DNA from: JBBRCX01 sp038204465
Lineage (GTDB): Bacteria > Planctomycetota > Phycisphaerae > Tepidisphaerales > Tepidisphaeraceae
Direction: 5' to 3'
NCBI GenBank assembly: GCA_038204465.1
Contig: JBBRCX010000158.1
Location: 1-7,844 of the forward strand
Length of the DNA: 7,844 bases
Shown here one piece after another: positions 1-6,101 of the stretch. Under the pieces are notes generated by a model that was not told the origin of the DNA, made no database searches, and worked only from the letters and a program-made list of their open reading frames with translations. Numbering within the stretch: the first letter of the stretch is position 1; each line of letters begins with the position of its first letter. A program made the position numbers and the translations under genes.

Positions 1-1
1 C

Positions 2-103
2 CGCAAGGCCGAGTCGCGCTGGAGAAAACTGAACGGAGCCGAGAAGCTGCAAGACCTGATCGACGGCGTCGTGTTCGTCGACGGTGAACGAAAGGCCGCT
101 TGA
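2..103 (+). CDS. IS256-family transposase, C-terminal end only (5' end outside window)
   Basis: The reading frame is open from the window edge to TGA and gives 33 residues. They contain the stretch SRWRKLNGAEKL, followed by LIDGVVFVDGE. This W-R-(K/R)-L-(N)G ... (L/V)I-x-GV-x-F-x-DG pattern is how many IS256 (Mutator-type) DDE transposases end. The catalytic residues lie upstream, outside the window, so activity cannot be judged. A probable IS terminal repeat follows 12 bases after the stop, as expected for the right end of such an element. The family call rests on recalled C-terminal similarity only. Confidence 0.7.
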   Translation, partial: RKAESRWRKLNGAEKLQDLIDGVVFVDGERKAA

Positions 104-115
104 GTTGTCGTGGCC

Positions 116-140
116 GTCCACAGCTTTTGGAAATAACTCC
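116..140 (+). repeat. Probable right terminal inverted repeat of the IS256-type element
   Basis: The sequence GTCCACAGCTTTTGGAAATA, continuing into ACTCC, lies just after the transposase stop. It resembles the 'tcCACAacTTTTGacaATAaCTC' type of end that many IS256-family elements carry. The left end is outside the window, so the inverted match and the target duplication cannot be checked. The next base belongs to an older transposase remnant, which fits an insertion junction at about 139-141. Confidence 0.4.
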
Positions 141-144
141 AATC

Positions 145-319
145 TTAATCGAGCAAAGCCACCAGCTCATCGATTTCAAACATGGTCCGTCAGCCCCGAT
201 GCCATCGCTGGCCTGACGCGCAGGGTCTGGTGAATCCGGCAGTGGTTGTAGTGCATGAAGTGCAGCGCGACGCCGTGCTGTAGGTTCTCAACCTTTTTCG
301 AGAATCCATTGGTTAAGCG
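145..319 (-). pseudogene. Remnant of an IS1-like transposase (3' end, frameshifted)
   Basis: Read on the minus strand, the segment encodes RLTNGFSKKVEN, then VALHFMHYNHCRIHQTLR, then PAMASGLTDHV. This is the well-conserved C-terminus of transposases commonly labelled IS1-like in environmental bacteria. The E of KKVEN is probably the last acid of the DDE triad. After TDHV the frame hits TGA at 176-178. If two bases are restored at that point (the family has W here), the frame continues as EIDELVALLD and ends with TAA at 145-147. The gene is therefore broken by a 2-base deletion. Everything upstream of residue R (beyond about 319) lacks family similarity, so the 5' portion is lost too. It is a dead fragment, lying against the IS256-type end. 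Confidence 0.7.
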
Positions 320-557
320 AACGGCTGCCTCGCCCGCCTCCTTTCGCCGAAGCTGCCTTTCAGGGGGCACGGGGCACCCCCCGTTCTCGCATTTGAAAAC
401 CAGGAAATCGCGCCGAAGAGAATCACACCAACACACCCAAACCCTCATGACCCAGCGCGCCAATCACCTCCAACCACATGAACCAGCCCAGCGCGGCCGA
501 CACCGCACATTGGAAGGACACTTCAATGATTCATTTCTCCATGTCTCGCCTCGATCG
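320..557. other. Gene-free spacer between IS remnants and the ceramidase-like gene
   Basis: No frame here has a family-like protein, a convincing ribosome binding site or a plausible start. Open frames cross it on both strands but read as low-complexity, Arg/His/Pro-rich sequence typical of chance ORFs in GC-rich DNA. It contains an AC-rich stretch (about 420-490) and one GC-rich hairpin at 369-384. It may be the eroded body of the older IS or downstream DNA of the minus-strand gene ending at 558. Confidence 0.5.
369..384. repeat. GC-rich perfect hairpin (6-bp stem, 4-nt loop)
   Basis: ACGGGG-CACC-CCCCGT is a perfect inverted repeat. It lies 174 bases past the stop of the minus-strand ceramidase-like gene. 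Neither side has a T run, so it is not a typical intrinsic terminator. It could be part of a dispersed palindromic element, but no second copy is visible in this window. Confidence 0.4.
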
Positions 558-1919
558 TCACTTCTCCGCAAAAAGCTCCGCAATTCCCTTCACTGTATGT
601 TCCACCAATTCGTCGCCACCCTCCGGGCCGACCGCGCATACCGCGGGCATGGCGCCGTAGCCGCCGCCTTCGACGGCGCGTTTCGTGGGGAGATACCAGC
701 CTACCCCTGAGGTGAGCTGGGTGAGCAGGGTTTGTGCGGCCGGGCTCCGCTCCTTGATGCGAAGGCCGAAGTCGACGAAGAGCTCGAAGGGGTTGGTCGC
801 CAGGACGGCATCACCGAGCCGCAGGAAGTGAAGCTCGGCGGGGACCGGCCCAGGTTTGTGCCGCCCTTCGAAGATGTCCACCACCAGCTGAAGGCGCTGC
901 GGCCACCATGACTTCGGGTCCATCTGCGCTGCGGCGCGCTGGTGCTCGGCCTCGGCCCAGTCCCGCTCCTGGCGCGAAACACGCCGCGGCGAAAGCGTCA
1001 CCCGGTGGACCTGATGCGCCAGCGCAACCTCGCCTTCCATCGGACGCGTGCAGGCCAGCGCGCGTTCGACCGCGTCGGCCACGCGCATTGCGATCTCCTG
1101 TCGCTCGGAAAAGCCGCGGCGCTTGCGCATCTCCTCTTCCTGATTCTTGTAGAGGATGAAGTGGGGCGACTGGTCGCCGGAAATCCCGCAGATCGGCAGC
1201 ACCCACAGCTTCTCGCCCAGCCGCTTCCGCAGTTCCACGCGGATCTCGTGCCAGAAGTCGGCCGAGAATTCATTGAGCCCTTCATCAACCTGTGACGGAC
1301 AGGGAATATTGAGCACGACGCCGGCTAACGCGCCGGAGGCGTCCCAGACGAAGAGCATGTCGAAGCTGTGGTCCTCGTAGCCTTCGATCCATTGAAAATC
1401 CGGCCGATCGGCGCGGCCGTACATCTGGGCCGTCCCGTCGGTATAGACCGGGCGGCGGTTGTGCCCGACGACGGCATGGCCGTACGCTCTTCCAACACTG
1501 CAGGGCGCGAGCCCCTGCCAGGCCTCGACGGCGGCTTGGGCGATGCGATCCGCCAGGAACGCCGAGCATTCCTGCGCCGTCATCACGTCCCCGCCAGGAT
1601 GCGGATAGAAGCCGTCCACGCAGACCAGCGACGTGTGGGTGTGTGTCGCGAACAGGATGATGTTGTCGGCGGGCAGCGAAGGCAGGCCCTTCGAGACTTG
1701 CCGGCGGACTGCTTCCTGGAGGTCATCGGAGATCAGCGCCAGATCGCACGAGACGAGGATCACCCCATCCGAGCCGTCATGCGCGCCGCCGTCGATCGCC
1801 ATCGCGGTGACCGTCAGCGGGTCCAACGCTTCATGCGCCACCCGCGTGTGCATCTGGCCCATCAGCATTGCGGGCCGTTGCGGAACAATGTTCCGCGAAC
1901 CCCAACCGATCCTCAGCAT
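558..1919 (-). CDS. Neutral/alkaline ceramidase-like hydrolase without signal peptide
   Basis: This 453-residue protein resembles the N-terminal catalytic domain of neutral/alkaline ceramidases, zinc amidases that release fatty acid from N-acylsphingosine. Visible marks are the ATHTHTS motif (residues 91-97, zinc-site histidines), GDQSPH (248-253, S251 aligning with the catalytic Ser of the GD-x-SP motif), NPFELF (376-381, E379 as a candidate zinc ligand) and GWYLPT (407-412, Y409). The usual second zinc His in the 'NFxxHP' segment is not found: here the text is NIPCPSQ (204-210). Classical ceramidases are secreted and often longer, with a C-terminal immunoglobulin-like domain. This one starts with MLRIGWGSRN, has no signal peptide and stops after the catalytic domain, so it is probably cytoplasmic. 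The ATG is preceded by GAGAGG at a good distance. It is divergent from the sialidase-like gene. Related proteins in Planctomycetota and Verrucomicrobiota are uncharacterised, and lipid amidase activity should not be assumed. Confidence 0.85.
   Translation of the reverse strand: MLRIGWGSRNIVPQRPAMLMGQMHTRVAHEALDPLTVTAMAIDGGAHDGSDGVILVSCDLALISDDLQEAVRRQVSKGLPSLPADNIILFATHTHTSLVCVDGFYPHPGGDVMTAQECSAFLADRIAQAAVEAWQGLAPCSVGRAYGHAVVGHNRRPVYTDGTAQMYGRADRPDFQWIEGYEDHSFDMLFVWDASGALAGVVLNIPCPSQVDEGLNEFSADFWHEIRVELRKRLGEKLWVLPICGISGDQSPHFILYKNQEEEMRKRRGFSERQEIAMRVADAVERALACTRPMEGEVALAHQVHRVTLSPRRVSRQERDWAEAEHQRAAAQMDPKSWWPQRLQLVVDIFEGRHKPGPVPAELHFLRLGDAVLATNPFELFVDFGLRIKERSPAAQTLLTQLTSGVGWYLPTKRAVEGGGYGAMPAVCAVGPEGGDELVEHTVKGIAELFAEK
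1880..1896. promoter_or_regulatory. 17-base perfect palindrome near the divergent starts (candidate operator)
   Basis: GCGGAACAATGTTCCGC has 8-base arms around one central A. It lies within codons 8-14 of the ceramidase-like gene and about 150 bases upstream of the sialidase-like start. A further GAAC at 1897-1900 gives an alternating GAAC/GTTC/GAAC series with 3-base gaps (1883-1900). Such a site could bind a dimeric repressor serving both directions. Coding constraint or chance are alternatives, and no regulator gene is in the window. Confidence 0.35.
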
Positions 1920-1982
1920 GAATGACCTCTCTTTTGATTCACGTCAGCAGCATACGCGCCTCAGCCCCGATGTCTTGCGAAT

Positions 1983-2011
1983 TTGGCGGCGGCGCTGGAC
2001 ACGAGTACAAC
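1983..2011 (+). promoter_or_regulatory. Putative sigma70-type promoter for the sialidase-like gene
   Basis: TTGGCG (1983-1988) and TACAAC (2006-2011) are separated by exactly 17 bases, and each matches four of six consensus positions. Transcription would start near 2018, giving a leader of about 26 bases before the ATG at 2044. The site lies in the 124-base divergent spacer. No equally good promoter was seen for the minus strand: TATGCT upstream of the ceramidase-like gene lacks a -35 partner. Confidence 0.4.
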
Positions 2012-2043
2012 GCATCGCGGCGCGGCACACTGGAACTCATCAT

Positions 2044-3270
2044 ATGAACCCCATTCCCACCGCCACCGGCGGGCTGACTCTGGATCGCATCGAGACACTC
2101 GATCAGGCCCGGTTCGGCCACCGGCAATTCCCGCAGATCTACGTGCTGCCTTGCGGCGACTGGATGGTCATTTTCTGCTGGACCGACGACGCCGCCTTCG
2201 CCAAGTGCGGCTACCTTCGTTCGCGCGACCAGGGCGGCACGTGGGAAACCGACGGCTGGGCAACGGAGAGCGGCCCGCTGGTCCAGGTCGATGCCAACTC
2301 CGTCGCATTCTTCGACAGCTTCTACGCGCTGCACAAAGGCGGCGACGAGTATGCCATCCAGGCCTGCTTCTCGCACGATGGGGGGCGCACCTTCGGGCCG
2401 CCGGAGCTGAGCATTCCGCTGCACGTGCCGGGCGCGCAGACGTACACCCTGGCGGAGATGATGACGGGCTATTTCGCGCTGCCGTGTTATCCGTGGAACA
2501 ACTTCTTCAAAGCAAACGGCCACCCCCCGATCGTCCCGGGCTGGCCTGACACGGCAAAGAAGATCGTCTTCGGCGCCGGCGGCCCGACCTCGCAGAGCGT
2601 GCGGCTCGCGGACGGACGCGTCATCGCCACCACCTATTGCAAGGGAAACAAGCGGGGCGGGGCGGACTACTGGTATGCGAGCATTCTTGAGTCCACCGAC
2701 AAGGGGCGCTCCTGGAAACAGATCAGCACTCTCCCCTGGGACGATCAGTTTGCAGGGGAGCAGGCGATGTTCGGCCAGCATGGATTCACCGAGGTGGCGC
2801 TGGCGCAGCTGACCAATGGCGATCTGCTGACCGTCATCCGCGCCGGCTCCAACCAGCCGATGGCCCAGTGCCGCTCGAGCGATGCCGGCAGGAGCTGGAC
2901 CCGGCCGGTCCCGGTGCGGCTGGAGAACACCGGCGAGCCCGCCAAAGGCGTGATGCCGGTGATGCACCGATTATCCGATGGCTCCGTCGCCTGCGTATAC
3001 GGGCGGCCCGGAATTCGACTGATGCGCGACCCCACCGGCACCGGCGAACATTGGCAGCATGAGATCGACCTTGGCGCCATCGAGCGCGAGAGAGCGTCCG
3101 CCGCCGGCGGGTCCCTTCCGGGCGACTACTACTCGACCGAAAACGTCGGATTCACCGAGCTGTCCCCCGGACATCTCGGCGTCGTATATGACCTGGTCGG
3201 CTGGCAGGAATCGAGCAGGAAACCTTGGGTGCGCCAATCGATTCGCCTGGCGCATCTCAGCGTCGTCTAG
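2044..3270 (+). CDS. Sialidase-superfamily (BNR/Asp-box) protein, probable exo-glycosidase
   Basis: This 408-residue protein is a six-bladed beta-propeller candidate of the sialidase superfamily. Four Asp boxes (S-x-D-x-G-x-T/S-W/F) are visible: SRDQGGTW (60-67), SHDGGRTF (110-117), STDKGRSW (217-224) and SSDAGRSW (278-285). RQFPQ (27-31) sits where sialidases carry the FRIP-like arginine motif, and TEVALAQLTNGDLLTVIRAG (249-268) resembles the region with a conserved Glu and the following Arg. There is no signal peptide. The frame is open far upstream (to 1633) but runs antisense through the ceramidase-like gene. The ATG at 2044 is chosen because family-like sequence begins right after it and a weak GGA lies 9 bases upstream. 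It heads an operon with the alpha-barrel protein 28 bases downstream. Many such bacterial proteins do not act on sialic acid; some relatives act on other sugars. Substrate is unknown. Confidence 0.8.
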   Translation: MNPIPTATGGLTLDRIETLDQARFGHRQFPQIYVLPCGDWMVIFCWTDDAAFAKCGYLRSRDQGGTWETDGWATESGPLVQVDANSVAFFDSFYALHKGGDEYAIQACFSHDGGRTFGPPELSIPLHVPGAQTYTLAEMMTGYFALPCYPWNNFFKANGHPPIVPGWPDTAKKIVFGAGGPTSQSVRLADGRVIATTYCKGNKRGGADYWYASILESTDKGRSWKQISTLPWDDQFAGEQAMFGQHGFTEVALAQLTNGDLLTVIRAGSNQPMAQCRSSDAGRSWTRPVPVRLENTGEPAKGVMPVMHRLSDGSVACVYGRPGIRLMRDPTGTGEHWQHEIDLGAIERERASAAGGSLPGDYYSTENVGFTELSPGHLGVVYDLVGWQESSRKPWVRQSIRLAHLSVV

Positions 3271-3298
3271 GATGCGCTGCGCAGCGCCGCCGAGGACC

Positions 3299-4543
3299 AT
3301 GCAAGAGCAGAACCTCGACAAGCTCGCGCCGTCGATCGCCCGGATCGAGGATTACCTCGCTGCTCATTTCTGGGACCCCGATGGAATTCTCTACGCCTAC
3401 GTCGATGTGCAGACGGGCAAGCCGTTCGAGAAGGACTTCATCACTCGTGAGAAGGTCGCGCGCCGCGCGGCATTCAATCCGTGGGCGTGGTGGACGTACG
3501 AAGACAGCATCCAGAATTCCGGGCACTATCTCGATGGGCTGGTCCGCAAGTATGAAGTGACGGGCGACGCGGAGTGTTTGCGGCGGGCGAACGACGTGTG
3601 GCAGATGCTCGAGAAAGTCTATCTCGCCTCGCAGGTGCACGGGATCGGCAGCTTCCTGCGCCCCTACGGCGGCTTCCTGGAGATGGAAAAGTTCATGGAG
3701 CCGCTCGGCACCGATCAGGCCAGCCCCATGTTCGCCGGCTTGTATCGCTACCTGCGCCACGCGCCGCCGGAGGAGCGCGAGCAGATCGGCGACCTGCTGC
3801 TCAAGACGCTCACCTGGTACGAGCAGCAGGGCTTTCGCTACTTCTATTACAAGTGGCTGATTCACGAGTGGGCGCCGCCACTGCAGCACGCGGGAAGTTA
3901 TTACCTCCCGGCCATCGCATGGGCCGCGAAGACCACCGGCGACAGCCGCTGGTCGCGCCACTTCGAGTCAAGGATCTCCCAGTTCTCGCACGATCGCGTG
4001 CCGCTCGAGAAGTCATACGAGACGTTCAATCTCTACCGCACGTTCTACTGGGGAGGCGACCTGCCCGTGCTGAAGGAGATCCTCGGCGAGCGCTTTGACG
4101 AGTACCTTCCGCCGGCCATGCGCGAGAACGCCTTCGCGCTCGCTCTGGAAGATATCGCGAAGACCTACAGCGATCCCGGCACGATCCGCACCTTCTATCC
4201 CGAGTCGCGCGAGCCGGGCTTCAAGCCGTACGTCCGTCCCGGCTACAACCCCGACGTCGCGCACGGCTTCGCCTACTATTCCACCGTCCATGGCGGAAGC
4301 GCCCGCCCGCGCCTCGAGGTGAATTTCCTCTGCGGACTTGCCGCCCTCGGCCATCGCGGGGCGTACCAGAAAGCCGTCGAGTTGCTCCTGCACCGCCAGC
4401 GCGTGCCCCACGACTTCACCGAGTTTCTCTACGAAGACCATGACCGCCTCCCGCCGCAGGTCGATCTCTATGCGCGCAGCACGGGCTCGCTGCTGTTCGA
4501 GTGGTTCCGCAACTACTGGATGCTGAAGCAGACCGCTGGCTGA
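3299..4543 (+). CDS. Putative alpha/alpha-barrel (six-hairpin) glycosidase-like protein
   Basis: The 414-residue soluble protein has no signal peptide and a regular run of amphipathic helices rich in aromatic residues. Examples are NPWAWWTYEDS (60-70), HYLDGLVRKYEVTGD (76-90), HAGSYYLPAIAWAAKTTGD (197-215) and SLLFEWFRNYWM (397-408). The repeated 'helix, YxxTGD, helix' pattern, with exposed His/Asp/Glu/Trp clusters, is typical of six-hairpin barrels such as the GH88/GH105 unsaturated uronyl hydrolases and related epimerases or lyases. I cannot assign it to a numbered family or name its catalytic acids with certainty. The start ATG has GAGGA just upstream (3292-3296). An in-frame ATG at 3272 would add nine residues and nearly touch the preceding stop. 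Its position directly behind the sialidase-like gene suggests co-transcription and action on the same or a successive sugar substrate. Confidence 0.65.
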   Translation: MQEQNLDKLAPSIARIEDYLAAHFWDPDGILYAYVDVQTGKPFEKDFITREKVARRAAFNPWAWWTYEDSIQNSGHYLDGLVRKYEVTGDAECLRRANDVWQMLEKVYLASQVHGIGSFLRPYGGFLEMEKFMEPLGTDQASPMFAGLYRYLRHAPPEEREQIGDLLLKTLTWYEQQGFRYFYYKWLIHEWAPPLQHAGSYYLPAIAWAAKTTGDSRWSRHFESRISQFSHDRVPLEKSYETFNLYRTFYWGGDLPVLKEILGERFDEYLPPAMRENAFALALEDIAKTYSDPGTIRTFYPESREPGFKPYVRPGYNPDVAHGFAYYSTVHGGSARPRLEVNFLCGLAALGHRGAYQKAVELLLHRQRVPHDFTEFLYEDHDRLPPQVDLYARSTGSLLFEWFRNYWMLKQTAG

Positions 4544-4572
4544 GGAAGCTGAGCGGCGGTGAGTGTTGGCGC

Positions 4573-6045
4573 CTACTCCTTCACCACTTCCAATCGCGCA
4601 TCGTCGCTCGTCGGATGCCGCTCGCGCAAACGCAGTGCCGCTCGCGGCAGATCTTCATGGGGCGATGGCGGCAACAGGGCGCGCAGCGTGCTGAGGGCGT
4701 GAGGGAAATCGCGGTAATGCTGGGCTTCGATCTTCACCGGGCTGTCGGGCGAGTATTCGTTCAACATCCGCACCACCTGCACCTGGTTTGCGAGCGTCGG
4801 TCCGTAGTTCCGCGAGCGCATGCCGCCGCCCAGGTGGATCCGCAGCAGAAGAAACAGCAGCACGGTCGCCAGCGACGCCGCCTGCACCGCCGCGAGCCAG
4901 TGGGCGATATGACGCCTCGCCAGCGCATCGATCGTCAGCCAGGCGAAGATTGCATAGACGATCCAGGTCGCGTTGTAGTAGTGAGGATGGCCGTGGACGT
5001 TGCGAACAATGTCGAGCGCTGTCTGGGCCGCCCAGACCGTCAGTGAAATGGCCGCTACGTGATCGAAGGTCGTCGCGCTCGCCCCGCTTCGCACCACCCG
5101 CGCCGCGCGGCGTGCCGCTAGCAGCATTCCCATCCAGACCAGCGGATACGCAACCAGCGTGATGATTCGCGCCGCGGCAAAGATCGCCGCGGCCAGCATC
5201 GGCCCGCCTGGGCGCGCCCAGTTGCTGCCGAGAATGTAATCCAGCCCCGAAGCGCTCAACAGCCGCGGCGCCAGCAGCGCAAACCAAATGGCGGACGGAC
5301 TGAATGTCTCCGCCCCGGCTGTACCGGGCGCCGACTCCAGCAAGTCGCGCACATAAACGAACACCGCCGGCGCCATGACCATCGCCGCCAGGACGGCTTT
5401 GCGATGGGGCCACAGCGAGCGACGCTGCAGGATCAGCAGGTGCAGGAGCAACGGCACCGACATCGCCAGAGCCATCAGGTGGACCAGCGGCAGGGCGATG
5501 ATGCACGCCAGCGCAACCGCGAGCGTCCAGGTTCGCCGGTGCTCGAGGAACGCGGCGTACGCCGCCATGGCCAGCGCGGCCAGCGGAATCGTAAAGCTGT
5601 TGTCCCAGAGTTGCCGGCTGTACGCCCACAGGTAAGGCGACAACAGAATCACCGGCACGAACCAGGGCCAGAGCCGCAGCGTCCGGGCAAGCCACAGCAA
5701 CGACAAACCGGTCGCCAGCGAGACGAGCCCGGCTCGGATCGCAACCATTGCCACCGGATTATGGGTGATGCAGAGCAGACCCTGGTAAAACCAGGTCGGC
5801 AGCGGGCCATATGCCCACCCCTGCGAGCCGAACAGGCCGCGCGCGGGAAGCTTCTGCGCCCGGTTCGCATCCAGCGCCTGTTGAATCAGGACCGGCTCGT
5901 CGTTGATCCACGGTGCATCCCCCGGCAACAGCATGGGAAACAGGCACAGGCCCAGCACGAGGCCCACCAACAGCAGGTGGTCGCGGCGCGTGAGGCCGTA
6001 GGGGTTTACCTGGACCGGGCGATCTTGCGCATCGAACAGGGGCAT
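4573..6045 (-). CDS. Polytopic membrane GT-C glycosyltransferase-like protein (PMT/ArnT type)
   Basis: This 490-residue protein has about 10-11 hydrophobic segments (roughly 24-40, 99-121, 126-142, 151-166, 174-204, 217-233, 282-310, 328-346, 358-374, 381-402) and a soluble tail of about 88 residues. The first large loop carries WINDEP (46-51), where D49-E50 match the acidic D/E motif of GT-C transferases. YGPLPTWFYQGL (79-90) is the usual second landmark before the next helices. Such enzymes use polyprenyl-phosphate sugars to glycosylate lipid or protein outside the membrane. PHYYN (354-358) in a later loop is a possible substrate-binding spot. The C-terminal tail is polar, with no recognisable domain. 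The gene ends 29 bases from the oppositely oriented glycosidase-like gene, with no terminator hairpin between them. Its start is 56 bases from the divergent dioxygenase gene and has only a weak TGGA as a ribosome binding site. Donor and acceptor are unknown. Confidence 0.75.
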   Translation of the reverse strand: MPLFDAQDRPVQVNPYGLTRRDHLLLVGLVLGLCLFPMLLPGDAPWINDEPVLIQQALDANRAQKLPARGLFGSQGWAYGPLPTWFYQGLLCITHNPVAMVAIRAGLVSLATGLSLLWLARTLRLWPWFVPVILLSPYLWAYSRQLWDNSFTIPLAALAMAAYAAFLEHRRTWTLAVALACIIALPLVHLMALAMSVPLLLHLLILQRRSLWPHRKAVLAAMVMAPAVFVYVRDLLESAPGTAGAETFSPSAIWFALLAPRLLSASGLDYILGSNWARPGGPMLAAAIFAAARIITLVAYPLVWMGMLLAARRAARVVRSGASATTFDHVAAISLTVWAAQTALDIVRNVHGHPHYYNATWIVYAIFAWLTIDALARRHIAHWLAAVQAASLATVLLFLLLRIHLGGGMRSRNYGPTLANQVQVVRMLNEYSPDSPVKIEAQHYRDFPHALSTLRALLPPSPHEDLPRAALRLRERHPTSDDARLEVVKE

Positions 6046-6051
6046 GCAGAT

Positions 6052-6075
6052 CCACGGCGGCGCGCCGCGCGGTGG
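6052..6075. promoter_or_regulatory. GC-rich dyad in the divergent spacer (candidate operator)
   Basis: GCGGCGCGCCGC (6057-6068) is a 12-base perfect palindrome. It is flanked by CCAC (6052-6055) and GTGG (6072-6075), which pair with each other one base off centre. It fills most of the 56-base gap between the GT-C gene and the first dioxygenase gene, a natural place for shared control. In DNA this GC-rich a palindrome of this size can arise by chance. Confidence 0.25.
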
Positions 6076-6086
6076 CCGCGGGCCGC

Positions 6087-6092
6087 TATACT
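6087..6092 (+). promoter_or_regulatory. Possible -10 box giving a near-leaderless dioxygenase mRNA
   Basis: TATACT matches the sigma70 -10 consensus at five of six positions and ends 9 bases before the ATG at 6102. Transcription would begin at about 6098-6102, so the message would have almost no leader. This agrees with the absence of any Shine-Dalgarno-like sequence. No TTGACA-like -35 is present at the proper distance, which weakens the call. Confidence 0.3.
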
Positions 6093-6101
6093 ATCGACCC
6101 G

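Noticed and set aside
255..710. 151-codon plus-strand frame over the IS remnant and spacer
   Set aside because: Its start is antisense to the conserved IS1-like C-terminus and its end is antisense to the ceramidase-like gene. There is no homology or ribosome binding site.
1883..1893. LexA (SOS) box
   Set aside because: GAAC and GTTC are separated by three bases, not the four of the Gram-positive SOS box, and the neighbouring genes have no DNA-repair role.
1633..2043. Upstream extension of the sialidase-like frame
   Set aside because: The added 137 codons run antisense through the ceramidase-like gene, and family-like sequence begins only after the ATG at 2044.
1939..2967. 342-codon open frame on the minus strand opposite the sialidase-like gene
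   Set aside because: It lies wholly antisense to a gene with four clear Asp boxes, reads as an Arg/Ala/Val/Gly-rich chance protein without motifs, and is explained by GC-rich codon bias.
4544..4572. Possible terminator between the convergent genes
   Set aside because: Only a 4-base GGCG/CGCC pairing with a long loop can be drawn, and no T run follows on either strand.
4655..5695. 346-codon minus-strand frame inside the GT-C gene in another phase
   Set aside because: It is Ala/Gly/Arg-rich, lacks membrane segments or motifs, and is a shadow of the hydrophobic GT-C frame.
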